64,000 bases of DNA. It comes from Warburgia ugandensis. Lineage: Eukaryota > Streptophyta > Magnoliopsida > Canellales > Canellaceae. Positions 1 to 11,085 of this stretch are shown here, in pieces. The first letter of the stretch is position 1. Each line of letters starts with the position of its first letter. The notes below the pieces were generated by a model. That model searched no databases, was not told the origin of the DNA, and was given only the letters and a program-made list of their open reading frames with translations. The stretch is taken from the NCBI GenBank assembly GCA_035236585.1, contig CP141139.1, positions 40,867,217-40,931,216 of the forward strand, written 5' to 3'. The translations under genes and the position numbers were made by a program.

Positions 1-1490
1 TTTTCAAAACCTGTCCTGTTTGGGTCCCTCACAACTGCCTACCCAGCATCTTTTGGGCACTCCAATGTCTTTTGGTAACCCTCAAGGACATGCAATTTTT
101 CAAGAACTCAATGCTCACAAATCATGCAATATATGCAATTGTTTGCAAAACATGTCTATGCATAATGTATTTATCATATGCATGCTGAATTCATTTATAT
201 GCTAAACAAGTCATAAAATAAGTCATGCTAAACAAGTCATATACTTATACTTAAAACATGCATTCTCAAAACGATAATGGCTCTTTTAAAAAATCTAGTA
301 GCGATAGAGCACCTACCTCGAAGTCTCCTGGAGATGCATTCTTCATCACTCAACCCGTCCCTAGGTCTCATTTATAAACTCCTGGATATCAATGGATACA
401 AGGAGTCCTTATCAATTTCAATCTATTTAGACATTAGATCGTTAGATTTGCCTTTTAGGGTCCATGGGTCCTTGCCTAATTCATTGTCAGGCTAGATCCT
501 ATGATATGGATCTACTATTCCATGGTTAACTCTGTAAATTGTCCTCTAATCCTATCCTTATAGTCTCGTTAGGTCTGCGTATCCCAATTCCCAAGACACC
601 CGTGCATCCTGGTTGGACCGCGACCACCTCACGTGCATGTGAGCCCAAAGGCAGTGCTAGAGACCGCGTTTTACATGCGCACATGCATGCTCAAGTGACG
701 CACTATGACGCGCATCATCGCATGGACGCACCTTGTAGCATGGCACGTCTCAGCTCCCAAGGCACCCCGTGCATCCTGGTTGTGCTAGGACCCATGCCCC
801 ATGTCGCGGGCGCACCCGAAGGCCGCACCTGGGACAGTGTATGCACTGTCATACACCTGGAAGCCGTCCTAGGGACCCAATCCCAGGCACAGGTGGAGCA
901 TGGCGTCCTTGGGATGCTTGGTTCGTACAAAGGCCTGTTGAACCAGCTTAGAGCATTTTTCGGCCAGGAAACCCGGCTGGAAAACGGCTGGGAAGAGACC
1001 AGATCTGGCATGGATCTGGCCTGGGGGAAGCAAATAGAGAGAGAAGAAGGAGGAACGGCTTACCTGGGCAGCCTGGGGATGCCTTGTTTCTCAGTGGTGC
1101 GTTTTCCTCTGCCGAAAACCTTTGTTGTCGGAACCCATGAAGGGGAAAACCCCAATGCCAGACCGGAAAGGAGAAAGGGGCATGGGGAAATGGCAATGGC
1201 AGGCCTAACTTGGGCCTAGCCGTTGCTGGACAATGCAGGGAGATGGATTTGAGACGAGTTTCCGGCAACTGTGTTTTTGGAGAGGGGGAGATGGGGTTTT
1301 CATAGAGGGGAGAAGGCAGTGTCCCTCAATGGCAGTGCCGCCATTTTCCCTTGTGTGTTCTGGAGAAATCGGGAGAAAAGGGTTTTCTGGAAAAGTCTGG
1401 AGGTGGAAGATGATAGGGAGTGCCGTTATCAAAACGACCCCCTACGTTTTTTGTTCTTTTTTGTTTTTTGTTTAAATTCCAGAACTGCCC
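1..1490 (-). repeat. LTR-like repeat, left part missing
   Basis: No gene is recognisable. Bases about 118-165 (ATCATGCAATATATGCAATT and onward) closely resemble 63883-63930 at the other end of the window, in the same orientation, so both belong to one long-LTR family. A GC-rich stretch at 600-1250 is open for 226 codons but has no recognisable domain. The boundary with plastid-like sequence lies between about 1450 and 1560 and is not sharp. Assignment to a Ty3/gypsy LTR is inferred from similarity to the better-delimited copies in this window. Confidence 0.45.
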
Positions 1491-1786
1491 CTGAGTATTT
1501 CTCAATAACAGATCCCAGATCAATATTTATATACTAAGTATCTATTGATACGAAGTATTTAGGTGATCCCCATGATCTGAGTCTAGGCTATTGGAATTGG
1601 AATAGGTTTGGCAGCAGATCACGAAATCTTGGTGATCTTCTCTATCTAATCTAGTGAATGAGGAGTCCATTTTGAAATCGTCCACCCTGCACCCAGCAGA
1701 TAAAGTACATTACATAGTTCATTTTAGGGATTGGCGACTTCCCCATTCAGTGACTTTGGCACTGGACGTTCCCAAAATGGGTACTA
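1491..1786 (-). other. Plastid inverted-repeat spacer fragment (ycf15 to trnL-CAA side)
   Basis: This sequence lies directly downstream of the ycf15 3' half and reads like the plastid spacer between ycf15 and trnL-CAA. The tRNA itself is absent, so the plastid segment is cut before it. Collinearity with ycf15 and ycf2 supports one continuous plastid fragment of about 3 kb. The exact left end is uncertain. Confidence 0.5.
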
Positions 1787-2281
1787 TCAGGTCGGGGAAA
1801 TTAGACAATAGATGTCTGTTGGCATTCCAGCCTTCCTTCTCCTTTCAGGGCCTATCCGAAAGAGAATCCAGTACCTCTTGGTCGTGAATATCTGAATAGG
1901 ACAAACCAGCGCCCGAGGATATCTTTGTTTTAGAACAAAACAATTAGAATTAGGCTCGGTCAACTGTGTATTCTCCATATAGGAGATCTTCCAATTGAGA
2001 AGATCCATCGATCTGATACGAAGAGAAAGGTCTATCTATTTAGTTATTCAGTTAAACCAATTATTCATTATTGGAGCAAATAGTAACAACCATTTCATCG
2101 AACATGCATCTTTTTTATTTTCCAATGGATTTACATGTTTCATTAATGGAAATTGTTTGATGTAGTGAGTAATAGGCTCTGGTTGTTCGCCATTCAAGAA
2201 TTCTTGTTTAGGCAGTTCATACCATCCATACATAGTGTTTTGATCTAAGATTTTAATTCTTCCATGTTTCAGCAGTAGCAT
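1787..2281 (-). pseudogene. ycf15: ycf15, plastid, interrupted form
   Basis: The 5' half (2281-2048) reads [20 protein letters not shown] and continues for 77 codons to a stop after NWFN. The 3' half (up to 2008, ending at 1787) contains the typical IFTTKRYWILFRIGPERRRK motif. Many plastomes carry ycf15 in this split form, with an intervening segment that makes it non-coding; its function is doubtful even in plastids. It lies just downstream of ycf2 on the same strand, as in the plastid inverted repeat. In this nuclear context it is not expected to be expressed. Confidence 0.85.
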
Positions 2282-2392
2282 ATTGTTCCATGGAACTAAG
2301 GTCCAAAGGAATAAACAAGTGTTTCCACAACTCTATCACCCGGTCAATTCTGTTCCACTTAATCCCTTTTTCATGGCTGCATATCTTTTTGG

Positions 2393-4487
2393 CTAAGGAA
2401 TGGGAAATCTTTCTCCTGTTACATGAATCAAATGTTTCATTTCATCTGGGAAAAGCCATCTCTTTCTCAACAATGCCTTTGTCATTTGATCCAATAGCCT
2501 TCCATTAGATAGGAAGAGATTTGATAAATACTGATACTCTTAGAAATAATATTAGAACAAAAAGATCCATTAGATAATGAACTATTGGTTCTAAGCCATC
2601 TCTGGCGATGAATCAACAATTTGAAGTGCTTTTCTTGCGTATTCTTGATGAACCAGTGTTTATATATAGATGTAGGAGGATTTGTTTGGGAAGAATAAGC
2701 CCCTTTTACATCTCTTCATCTACAAAGAATTCTTGACGTGAAAACACAGAGACAAATTTGATCATTGAATAGGAAAGAGAATGGGTCTGCGGGGTTCCAA
2801 ATGAATTGGCTTAATAAAAAAAAGCCTTATTCTTTGGAAGATCTATCTCATGTCTAGTACTGCATGGTTCCACTCTGCAAGAACACCAAATCATTCTCTT
2901 GAAGCTCATCCTCTTTATGAGAAATGATCCACTTGCCCCGAAATGACCTGGCCCAATAGGGAAATCCCAATGAATTGGGCCTTTCAATACAATCAAATAG
3001 ATTGCCACAACGGCACCATATTCTAGGAGCCCAAACTATATGATTGAATAAATCCTCCTCTATTTGTTGTGGGTCGAGGGATCCTTCTCCTTCCCCTTCT
3101 TCAAACTCCAATTCGTATTTTTTAGATAGAAATCTCTGATCAACTATAGAACAAGATCCATTTTGCATCATATCTAATGAATTCCTTAGTTCGGACCAAA
3201 GAAGCAATGTCACTCGATCATTATCAAATTGACTGCAATCTTTTTCTGTCCATGAGGATCCCACCAGAGCGCCTTCTGCTTCTAATAGGCCATGAACTAG
3301 ATCAGAATCATTCTCAATGAATCCAACCTAGTAGTAAGCAATCCAATTTTTTTCATCGAGTCCGGATGGAGACCAAAGATCTTGAGCAACCGATCCAGCA
3401 GAACAACTCAAAAGATAAAGAAGTATCGTTAATTTCTTCATGCTCATTCCAAGTTCGAAGTACCATTTGTACAAATAAGAATCCCCTTCCTTACATGATT
3501 TCTTCTTCATATAGATAGATATAGGATCTATGCGGCAATTACTTAGAAGTACATTTTGTGCAACGGCCCTTCCTATCTGATAGAAAAGGATCTCATGATC
3601 CTAAACCGATCTTACCTGGGATTGCAAATCCCAAGTTTGTCGATGAAGAGCTGATCTAATTGTATTAGTGTCTAGAATTTCTTTCTTCTGTGTAATACTA
3701 ACTGATAAGGCCTCATTAGTAAGTGCTACAAGATCTTGTGCATTGGAACCCATGGTTATGGACCCGAATCCGTTAGTATGGAACATTTTCTTTTCCAAGT
3801 GAAATCCCCTAGTATATGAAACAATGAAAAAGTGCTTTTGTTGTTGTGGAATAAGAAGCTTTCGTATCTTAATGCATGTATTTAATTTATTCGGAGCTAT
3901 TAGAGCGAGATCCACTTTTTGGGGAATATGAGTCGAATCATTCTAGTGGAACATCTTTCCCAATCTCTGGAGAGATAGTTCACTAATAGACCGAGGGATA
4001 AGTAATTTGACTCATTTACATACAGATCATGAATGTTTGGAATCCATATTATGCAAGGGGACATTGCTTTTGCTAATTCTAATTGAGGGGTGATATCAAA
4101 TCGGTCTATTTTCGGCGTAATATACATAGTTAGCACATTCGTCATAGTTAGCAGCTCTGTATCAAGGTCATTAATATCGTCACTATCATCAAGATCGATA
4201 TTGTCACTATCATCAAGATCAATATTATCAATAAGATAACCTTTAGGCTTGTCATCCAACAACTTATTCGAAAATACCGTAATGAAAGGAACATAGGATT
4301 TTGTCACTAGGGATTTGACCAAATATGATCGTCCAATTCCTATAGAACCTATCACTAAAATACTCCTAGAAGGGGATAGGTCTAAGCGGAGCAAAAAGGG
4401 TTTTCCGTGAGATGGGAAAGGAGAACTATTAGCCCCACACGAGGTTTGTGAATAAGTGATTGTTTGATAATGAGTGAGGAAACCCAT
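2393..4487 (-). pseudogene. ycf2: ycf2 3'-terminal fragment, plastid-derived
   Basis: The fragment covers roughly the last third of Ycf2, a giant plastid protein related to FtsH/AAA ATPases and part of an inner-envelope import motor. Reading begins at [15 protein letters not shown] (about 4487), passes the P-loop-like [14 protein letters not shown] (about 4360-4320), an acidic LDDSD repeat (about 4250-4170), [20 protein letters not shown] and [16 protein letters not shown] (3510), and ends near [10 protein letters not shown] (about 2440). It is broken by a frameshift near 3905-3930, a stop after IAYY (3328-3330), and in-frame stops at 2854-2856, 2848-2850 and 2827-2829. Those last three look like CAG-to-TAG, CGA-to-TGA and CAA-to-TAA changes. 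The 5' two thirds are absent. Confidence 0.92.
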
Positions 4488-5290
4488 TTTTGTCAACCGA
4501 GTCCCGTCAACTTGAAGGCAAAAGCAAGAAAGTTTTCTGTTTGGATTTGGAATCCGTCTTTATGTTTCCCTTCATGCTTCACCATCAATGAAAGAGTAAC
4601 TTAAAGATGAATTAAAGTCTAGTTATGGAGAACACCACTGCACCCTAAGGGGATGGCTTCCCTTTGGTTTCAGTATCCCCTCAGGGTAAGGCTTCTCTCT
4701 GGCTAAAGACCTTCCTTTCCCTTTTAGCAAACTGACTTTTGAATGGCACCCTAGTACCACCTTAAAGCTCTAGTTCAAGTAAGTAGATCGAAGGTACCTT
4801 CTTTAGAGGGCTTTAAGAGATAGGGGAGAATGCTCTTTATTAGTAATTATTGTTAGGCTTAGGCTTCTGGTTAGGAAGGCCTTCTGGGATGTGAGCTTTC
4901 CTTGCCTCCATTCATGCTTCTTCATAAATGAAAGATCAACCTTGACGATTGACTTAAGCTTTTTTTGGAGAACACCAAATCTATCTGTCTCCCCTCTAGG
5001 GGAGAGTTTCCTCCTGGCTAATAACTCAATGTCTTTCCCCTTTTTCTTCACCATTAATGCATAAACACTTGAAAAAGTTGAAGATAGGAGAACACCTCGC
5101 CGAGTCCCTGGCGCAGGAGTTTATGAAAAGCTGAGAAACGGAAGCCACACTTGGATGTCGCACAGCGGAAACCAGAAACAGAATACTTAGGTTGCAAGGC
5201 AAGGGAGGACAGAACCCCACTTCAGAAGAAAGGATGTAACAGTACTTACCTTCCCTTTCAGAATCCCTATTCTCAAGGCGGCCCAAGAAT
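4488..5290. other. Unassigned spacer between two plastid blocks, mitochondrial-like
   Basis: No gene is recognised. The segment separates two plastid blocks that are not neighbours in a plastome. It contains diverged direct repeats around TTCATGCTTC..ATGAAAGA (about 4571 and 4912), each followed by GGAGAACACC. Its moderate GC and short repeat fragments resemble plant mitochondrial intergenic DNA, but this is an impression of style and not a match to a named locus. Confidence 0.35.
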
Positions 5291-5302
5291 TCCTCCACTA
5301 CT

Positions 5303-5695
5303 TTATTGCTTTTTCTTTCTACATTTTTTAATGTTTGATTCTGTGTAATCCTTTTCAAGATATCTTTCTTTGTTTTGTGCATTTGATCCAAGATTTCCTT
5401 GGCCTAGTTCTTCTTTTTCTTCTTTATTTTGATTTTTTAACTCGAGATATTTTTCTTGATTTGATAATATACGAAGACCTTTTTTTTTTTTTTCATTGAT
5501 GTTTTTATTTTCACTAATGTTTCCATTTCCATAAAAATTGAAAATAAGCAATTTGATTGGTAGGATCCATGGTTTTATTTTATATGCATCATAAAGTAGC
5601 ACAAATTGTGGTAAGAACCAAGGTTCCAGATTTGATGTGGGACCATATCGCATTTTTTCATTCATTCCCATCCAATCAAAAAAGTTTTTTTCTTT
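5303..5695 (-). pseudogene. ycf1: ycf1 (tic214) C-terminal-region fragment, plastid-derived
   Basis: The reverse strand reads [20 protein letters not shown], then a stretch corresponding to the usual FVLLYNAYKIKPWVIPIKLL of Ycf1, then a lysine/glutamate/asparagine-rich tract ending near IKKCRKKKQ. Ycf1/Tic214 is a plastid inner-envelope protein, and this piece belongs to its 3' portion, which lies in the small single copy region. It stops only about 60 bp before the ndhF start, a junction that does not exist in a normal plastome. Only about 120 codons remain, and a poly(T) run expands the lysine tract. Confidence 0.87.
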
Positions 5696-5754
5696 GATTA
5701 TTGTTCCTTTCGAAAGAGAAAGAACTGGTGAATCGAAAATTTTTGATTTTATTA

Positions 5755-7980
5755 TGGAACATATATATCAATATGCATGGATCATACCTTTCATTCCACT
5801 TCCAGTTACTATGTCAATAGGATTGGGACTTCTGCTTGTTCCGACCGCAACAAAAAATCTTCGTCGTATGTGGGCTTTTCCTAGTGTTTTATTGCTAAGT
5901 CTAGTTATGGTTTTTTCCATCGAACTATTTGTTCAATAAATAAATGGTAGTTCTAGTTATCAATATCTATGGTCTTGGGCCATCAATAATGATTTTTCGT
6001 TAGAGTTCTATTACTTGATTGACCCACTTACTTCCATTATGTCAATATTAATCACTACTATAGGAATCATGGTTCTTATTTATAGTGACAATTATATGTC
6101 TCACAATCAAGGATATTTGAGATTTTTTTCTTATATGAGTTTTTCCAATACTTCTATGTTGGGATTAGTTACTAGTTCCAATTTGATATAAATTTCTATT
6201 TTTTGGGAACTGGTGGGAATGTGCTCGTATCTATTAATAGGCTTTTGGTTCACACAACCAAGTGCAGCAAATGCTTGCCAAAAAGTGTTTGTAACTAATC
6301 GTGTAGGGGATTTTGGTTTATTATTAGGAATGAAAGGTCTTTATTGGATAACAAGCAGTTTTGAATTTGGAGATTTGTTCTAAATCTTCAATAACTTGAT
6401 CCATAATAATGGAGTTAATTCTTTATTTGCGACTCTGTGTGCCTCCCTATTATTCGCCAGTGCAGTTGTGAAATCACCACAATTTCCCTTTCATGTGTGG
6501 TTACCCGATGCCATGGAGGGGCCCACTCCTATTTCAGCTCTTATACATGCTGCTACTATGGTCGTAGTGGGAATTTTCCTTGTCGCTCCGCTTCTTCCCC
6601 TTTTCATAGTTATACTTTACATAATGAATCTCATTGCTTTGATAGGTATAATAACAGTACTTTTAGGAGCTACTTTGGCTCTTGCTCAAAGAGACATTAA
6701 GAGAAGTTTAGCCTATTTGACAATGTCTCAATTAGGTTATATTATGTTAGCTCCAGGAATGGGTTCTTATCGAGATGCTTTATTCCATTTGGTCACTCAT
6801 GCCTATTCAAAAGCATTATTGTTTTTAGGATCCAGATCAATTATTCATTCAATGGAACCCATTGTTGGATATTCTCCGAATAAAAGCTAGAACATGGCTC
6901 TAATGGGTGGTTTAACAAAATATGTGCCAATTACAAAAACTACTTTTTTATTAGGTACATTTTCTCTTTGTGGTATTCCACCTCTTGCTTGCTTTTGGTT
7001 GAAAGATGAAATTCTTACTGATAGTTGGTTGTATTCAGCCATTTTTGTGATAATAACTTGTTCCATAGTGGGATTAATTGCATTTTATATGCTTCGTACG
7101 TATTTACTTACCTTTGAAGGCCATTTACGCCCTTATTTTCAAAATTACAGTGGCATTAAAAATAGTGTGTTCTATTCAATATCTATATGGGGTAAAGAAG
7201 GGCCAAAACCGTTTAACAGAAATTTGCTTTTATTAAGAAGAAATAGAAAGGAAAAGGTTTCCTTTTTTTTTAGGAAGACATATCAAATTGATGGAAATGT
7301 ACGAAATCTAATACGATTCTTTAGTACTTATTTTGACAATAAAAACATTCCTATATATCCTCATGAATCAGATAATAAAATGCTATTGCCTCTGCTTATA
7401 TTGGTTCTATTTACTTTGTTCATTGGATTTATAGGAATTCCTTTCGATTAAGAAAGAATGGGTTCTGATATATTATCAAAATGGTTAACCCCATCAATAA
7501 ACCTTTTACATAACAATTGAAACTATCCTATAGATTGGTATGAATTTGTAACAAATGCAATTTTTTCAGTCAATATAGCCTATTTTAGAATATATATATA
7601 TATAGCATCTCTTTTCTTTGGGTCTATTTATTCATCTCTTCATAATTTGGACTTAATCAATTCATTTGTTAAAAAGGGTTCTAAGAGAATTTTCTTGGGC
7701 CAAATAATAAATGTGATTTATAATTGGTCATATAATCGTGGTTACATAGATGTTTTTTATGCAACATCCATAAGTAAGGGTATAAAAGGATTAGCTGAAC
7801 TCACTCATTTTTGATAGACGAGTAATTGATGGAATTACTAATGGGATTGGTGCTGCAAGTTTCTTTGTGGGAGAGGGGATTAAATATCTAGGGGGTGGTC
7901 GAATATCTTCTTATCTCTTCGTGTATTTATCTTATGTATCAATCTTTTTAGTAATTTATTATTTTCTTTCCATTCATTAG
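5755..7980 (+). pseudogene. ndhF: ndhF, near full-length plastid copy with nonsense mutations
   Basis: NdhF is the NAD(P)H dehydrogenase-like complex subunit 5, a multi-spanning membrane protein that pumps protons in the thylakoid. The copy starts [20 protein letters not shown] and includes [52 protein letters not shown] and [11 protein letters not shown]. It ends [16 protein letters not shown], stop at 7978-7980. One frame stays in register from the start to about 7808 apart from stops at 5937-5939, 6189-6191, 6381-6383, 6888-6890, 7449-7451 and 7518-7520. A two-base loss near 7808 then shifts the frame. Four of the six stops replace glutamine codons, as expected from C-to-T change. Native length is about 740 codons, so almost the whole gene is present. 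It converges on a ycf1 5' piece, as at the plastid IRb/SSC border. Confidence 0.95.
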
Positions 7981-8700
7981 GATCTCTTCCATTTCATCTA
8001 GGTTGTCCGGATCCTCCTTTTCTTCTGAACAATGGGAAGGGTCTTCTTTGGTGGATCCCTCTTGTTCTTGTTTAGTCCTCTTCGTTTCGGAAGTTATTTC
8101 TATTTCTACATCTGTTTCTTCCTCACTTTTCCCCGTTTCTTTCAGTTTCTTAGTGACAGCGACTGTATTCTGCCTAAATAATAGATACAAGTGATAAATA
8201 AGAGAATACTAAAGATTCGAGCCATAGAATTTTTCAATTCTGACACAAGGTACTTATTAGATCGAATAAGTACATTAGATCTAATAGAATTATTTTGCCA
8301 TATCCAGAATAATACCAATCCAACCCATTTCATGAATAAAATGTGACCAATTAACCAACCAACAAATGTTGACTAATCTGGCTAACGTTGAACTTGGTAA
8401 AATGAAATGGTTGAATAATTGAAAAATGAGATTATTCAGGAATACACATTGAATGTTGAGATTACACATTGAATTTTTGGTAGTAGATCCAAAATCAAAA
8501 AAGTGTTTGTGATTGTTCTAGAAGAAATGAAACAAAAGATAGGGTAAAACTAGGATAGTTATTGTATGATGTCTACCCAATGCTATATGCATAGGCGCAT
8601 AATAAATTGATATGAACATCATGAGCTGTCCCATAATAAAACTAGTTGTTGCTGATACCTCCTTCTCGGTTCTTTCTTCCATAACCCGAGCTCAGCCCCA
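7951..8700 (-). pseudogene. ycf1: ycf1 (tic214) 5'-region fragment at an IRb/SSC-type junction
   Basis: The reverse strand begins near [14 protein letters not shown] (about 8680), continues through [51 protein letters not shown] (8333 onward) and [20 protein letters not shown], and ends in the acidic tract up to about 7951. Its first 40 or so residues are missing. A stop at 8518-8520 replaces the tryptophan before NNHK (TGG to TAG). The 3' end overlaps the last bases of ndhF, the arrangement seen where the plastid inverted repeat meets the small single copy region. Confidence 0.9.
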
Positions 8701-11085
8701 ACTATAAGGAATCTCCATTTTTTTTTAAACAAGCTCGTACTCAAAAAAAGTAACTGGAAATGCAACTGGTTGAAGCAGAACTCCTATCGCATAGTTGAAC
8801 TCGCCTGGCATGGGCTTGGCTCTTAAGAGATGTAGCATTTTCCCTAGCTTTTTTTGGCAACTATCTATCTTTCCGAACTAGATTACACGGACTTACTTAA
8901 GAGGGGGACATCCCAGAAATGACGAGACCAATCCCAATAGGAACAATGGAAGAAGATGCCCCTAGGACTGCGTTTGGAAGGGCATGCCTTAGCACTGGCT
9001 TAGAAGAGGGATGAAAATGACTCTTTTTATATTGCTTATCAGTTGAGTAACTTCATTCCTCTCCTACTGCTTATTGACGAGTGATTAGCTTAGCATTCTC
9101 TAAAAAAAGGGCTTACCCGGTTTGCTTTCTTGTACTTTAATGCTGGCTAAGGAGATCCTGTGCCACCTATTGGTCGAGTAAGAAAATCTCTACACTTTTT
9201 AGTATAGTAAAAAAAATCCCTATCCTTTGCTTTTGCCTTATCAACTACTCGAGAAAGAAAAAGGTACTTTTGCTGGCTTGTGGGATACTCCTGCTCTCTC
9301 ACTGTCCTAGCTTGACAAGTAAACTGGCCTTAAGACTGCAACTCGCTTGAAGCTAGAATAGGAATGAATGGAAGCTAGAATGACTAGAACCTCCACTGAA
9401 ACCCTAGGAAAGGCACAACCAATGAAAGAGGCAGGAACTGGAACTCAGACTGGATAGGGTACTTCAAAGCACTAAGAATAGAGTCAACTATCAAATTCTT
9501 TGAAGCACCCTCTCACACTACTATACGCAAGAAGGGCCTTTATGGCCCCTATTAGCCCTTCTCCCTTATGACATCAAGGTAGTCTCGTAAGCCCTATTAG
9601 CCCTTCTCCCTTATGGCGTCAAGGTGGTACTTTTGAAGATGGGTGGATATTCCCCAAAACTATTAAGCAGGGAAAGAATCGAATACCAAAGATAAGCAAG
9701 GAAGCATACATACTAGAAACACGCTATGAGAAAGGAGAATCATTTTCGGTCTATATCATATATACTGCCCAAGAGCAGGCTGCCCTGGTTCCAAGAAGTG
9801 TAGAAGGACTGGAGCCCTATGGAGTAAGGGGCTGTGTGCGGACGAGAAATGCTTCCTCACAGAGCGCGAGAATGTCATATACGAGACTTTCCTTCTAATC
9901 TGGACAACGAAATAGAGATTGCCTCCAAACAAGCTAATTCTAAGAGCGCTCCGTGCGATGCTAATTCTTGTGAATCCAGTTGTCCACTTCCATTATGCAG
10001 CCCTTTCTCGAGGGGGGGATTCATAGGAATCATAGGACTTCGTGTCGACATTCGGAGGACAGGTCGAATAATGCCTAGGCCTACTGATCCATTCGAAGTG
10101 GTGCTGCGGGAGACCTATCCTAATCATCTGAGGACCACCCGCCCTGTAACCTCCTCCACCGAAAAAGAAAGAGTTGGTTCAACTTTCTCCCCCATTGCAA
10201 TGCCCCCTAGCATGGATCGCTCACCTTCACTTGTTGCTCTTTCTATCATGGTAGCAAGCATTATAGCAACCTACTATCTATCGATAGGTAAGCCTTAATG
10301 ACATGATCTTCCTCACTCGGCTTTCAGTAGACCTCTTTGTAGAACTGACATGACTAAGCATAAGGGTTTTCTTTAAGGAGAGGAACTTGAGACTGAACTG
10401 ACTAGATAGACTTGTTACGCATAAGAATCACCTAAACTCAGTCAATCTGATGAGATGTGAATCTTGATTACATAAGGATGAAAAGACCCTATTACATAGG
10501 TACCTCCTGATCGATAGAGCTGGACGAGTGGTCTTTTTTGTATTAGGGTTGGGTTAGCCTTTGTCACATTAGTGCATATCTCGATCAAGTACTACAAGGA
10601 AGAAAGAAAGCCGTCACAAGAAGAAGGCCTCTCTCTTAATAAAAGGTGGAATCGAACCTAAGGCGGAGCATCTTGTGATGCATTACTACACCACAATAGG
10701 GTGAGGGCCTAAGACAAAAAAATGGGGGAAGGAAGCCCTCTACATATGGCAGCAAATCCAAGCCGGCCTATTAGTTTGGTAGGCACGGGAAACCAAGCGT
10801 GAAGGAGATGCTGTGGCCCTAACCTAAAGAATTACCACACCCTTAGACTCATGATGCTTAACGATTGAACTCGTTGGTTCATTAAGAAAAGAAAGAGAGC
10901 AAGTAGTCTGGATTTTGTGAACAGCAATGACAAAGGAGGACGAAACCCCAAAACTGCAGATCACGTAACGCCATTCCGTCCGGCTGGAGTAGATCGTTGT
11001 GTTAGGGAAAGGAAATCCTCCCGATCATTGGGGAATCTTTGAATTCATAGACCAATTTCCTAACAAGGAGCGAGGCCTAGTAGTA
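8701..11085. other. Unassigned mitochondrial-like spacer
   Basis: No established gene is recognised. The segment contains a small tandem duplication with a 45-bp period starting at 9547 and 9592 (CCCTATTAGCCCTTCTCCCT). The motif CTATGGAGTAAGGGG at about 9817 recurs near 23095 and, inverted, near 12845. Such scattered short repeats are common in plant mitochondrial spacers. One 154-codon open frame is listed separately. Confidence 0.35.
9834..10298 (+). CDS. Unidentified open frame in organelle-like DNA, probably not a gene
   Basis: This is an uninterrupted frame of 154 codons. I do not recognise any domain. The C-terminal end is hydrophobic (LVALSIMVASIIATYYLSIG) and could be one membrane segment. 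Plant mitochondrial genomes contain many such chimeric open frames, and copies moved to the nucleus are normally silent. It is listed because it is the longest intact frame in the 8.7-11 kb stretch. Confidence 0.15.
   Translation: MCGREMLPHRARECHIRDFPSNLDNEIEIASKQANSKSAPCDANSCESSCPLPLCSPFSRGGFIGIIGLRVDIRRTGRIMPRPTDPFEVVLRETYPNHLRTTRPVTSSTEKERVGSTFSPIAMPPSMDRSPSLVALSIMVASIIATYYLSIGKP

Noticed and set aside
539-1219. 226-codon open frame, the longest single frame in the first 1.5 kb
   Set aside because: GC-rich repeat sequence with competing open frames on both strands, no recognisable domain and homology of the surrounding block to LTR sequence.
5755-7980. Possibility that ndhF stops are repaired by RNA editing
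   Set aside because: U-to-C editing is not expected in angiosperm plastids and the copy is nuclear; ycf1 and ycf2 pieces beside it are truncated.
10640-10700. tRNA-like T-arm (GGTTCGATTCC on the reverse strand)
   Set aside because: No acceptor stem or D arm can be paired, and the T stem itself is too weak.
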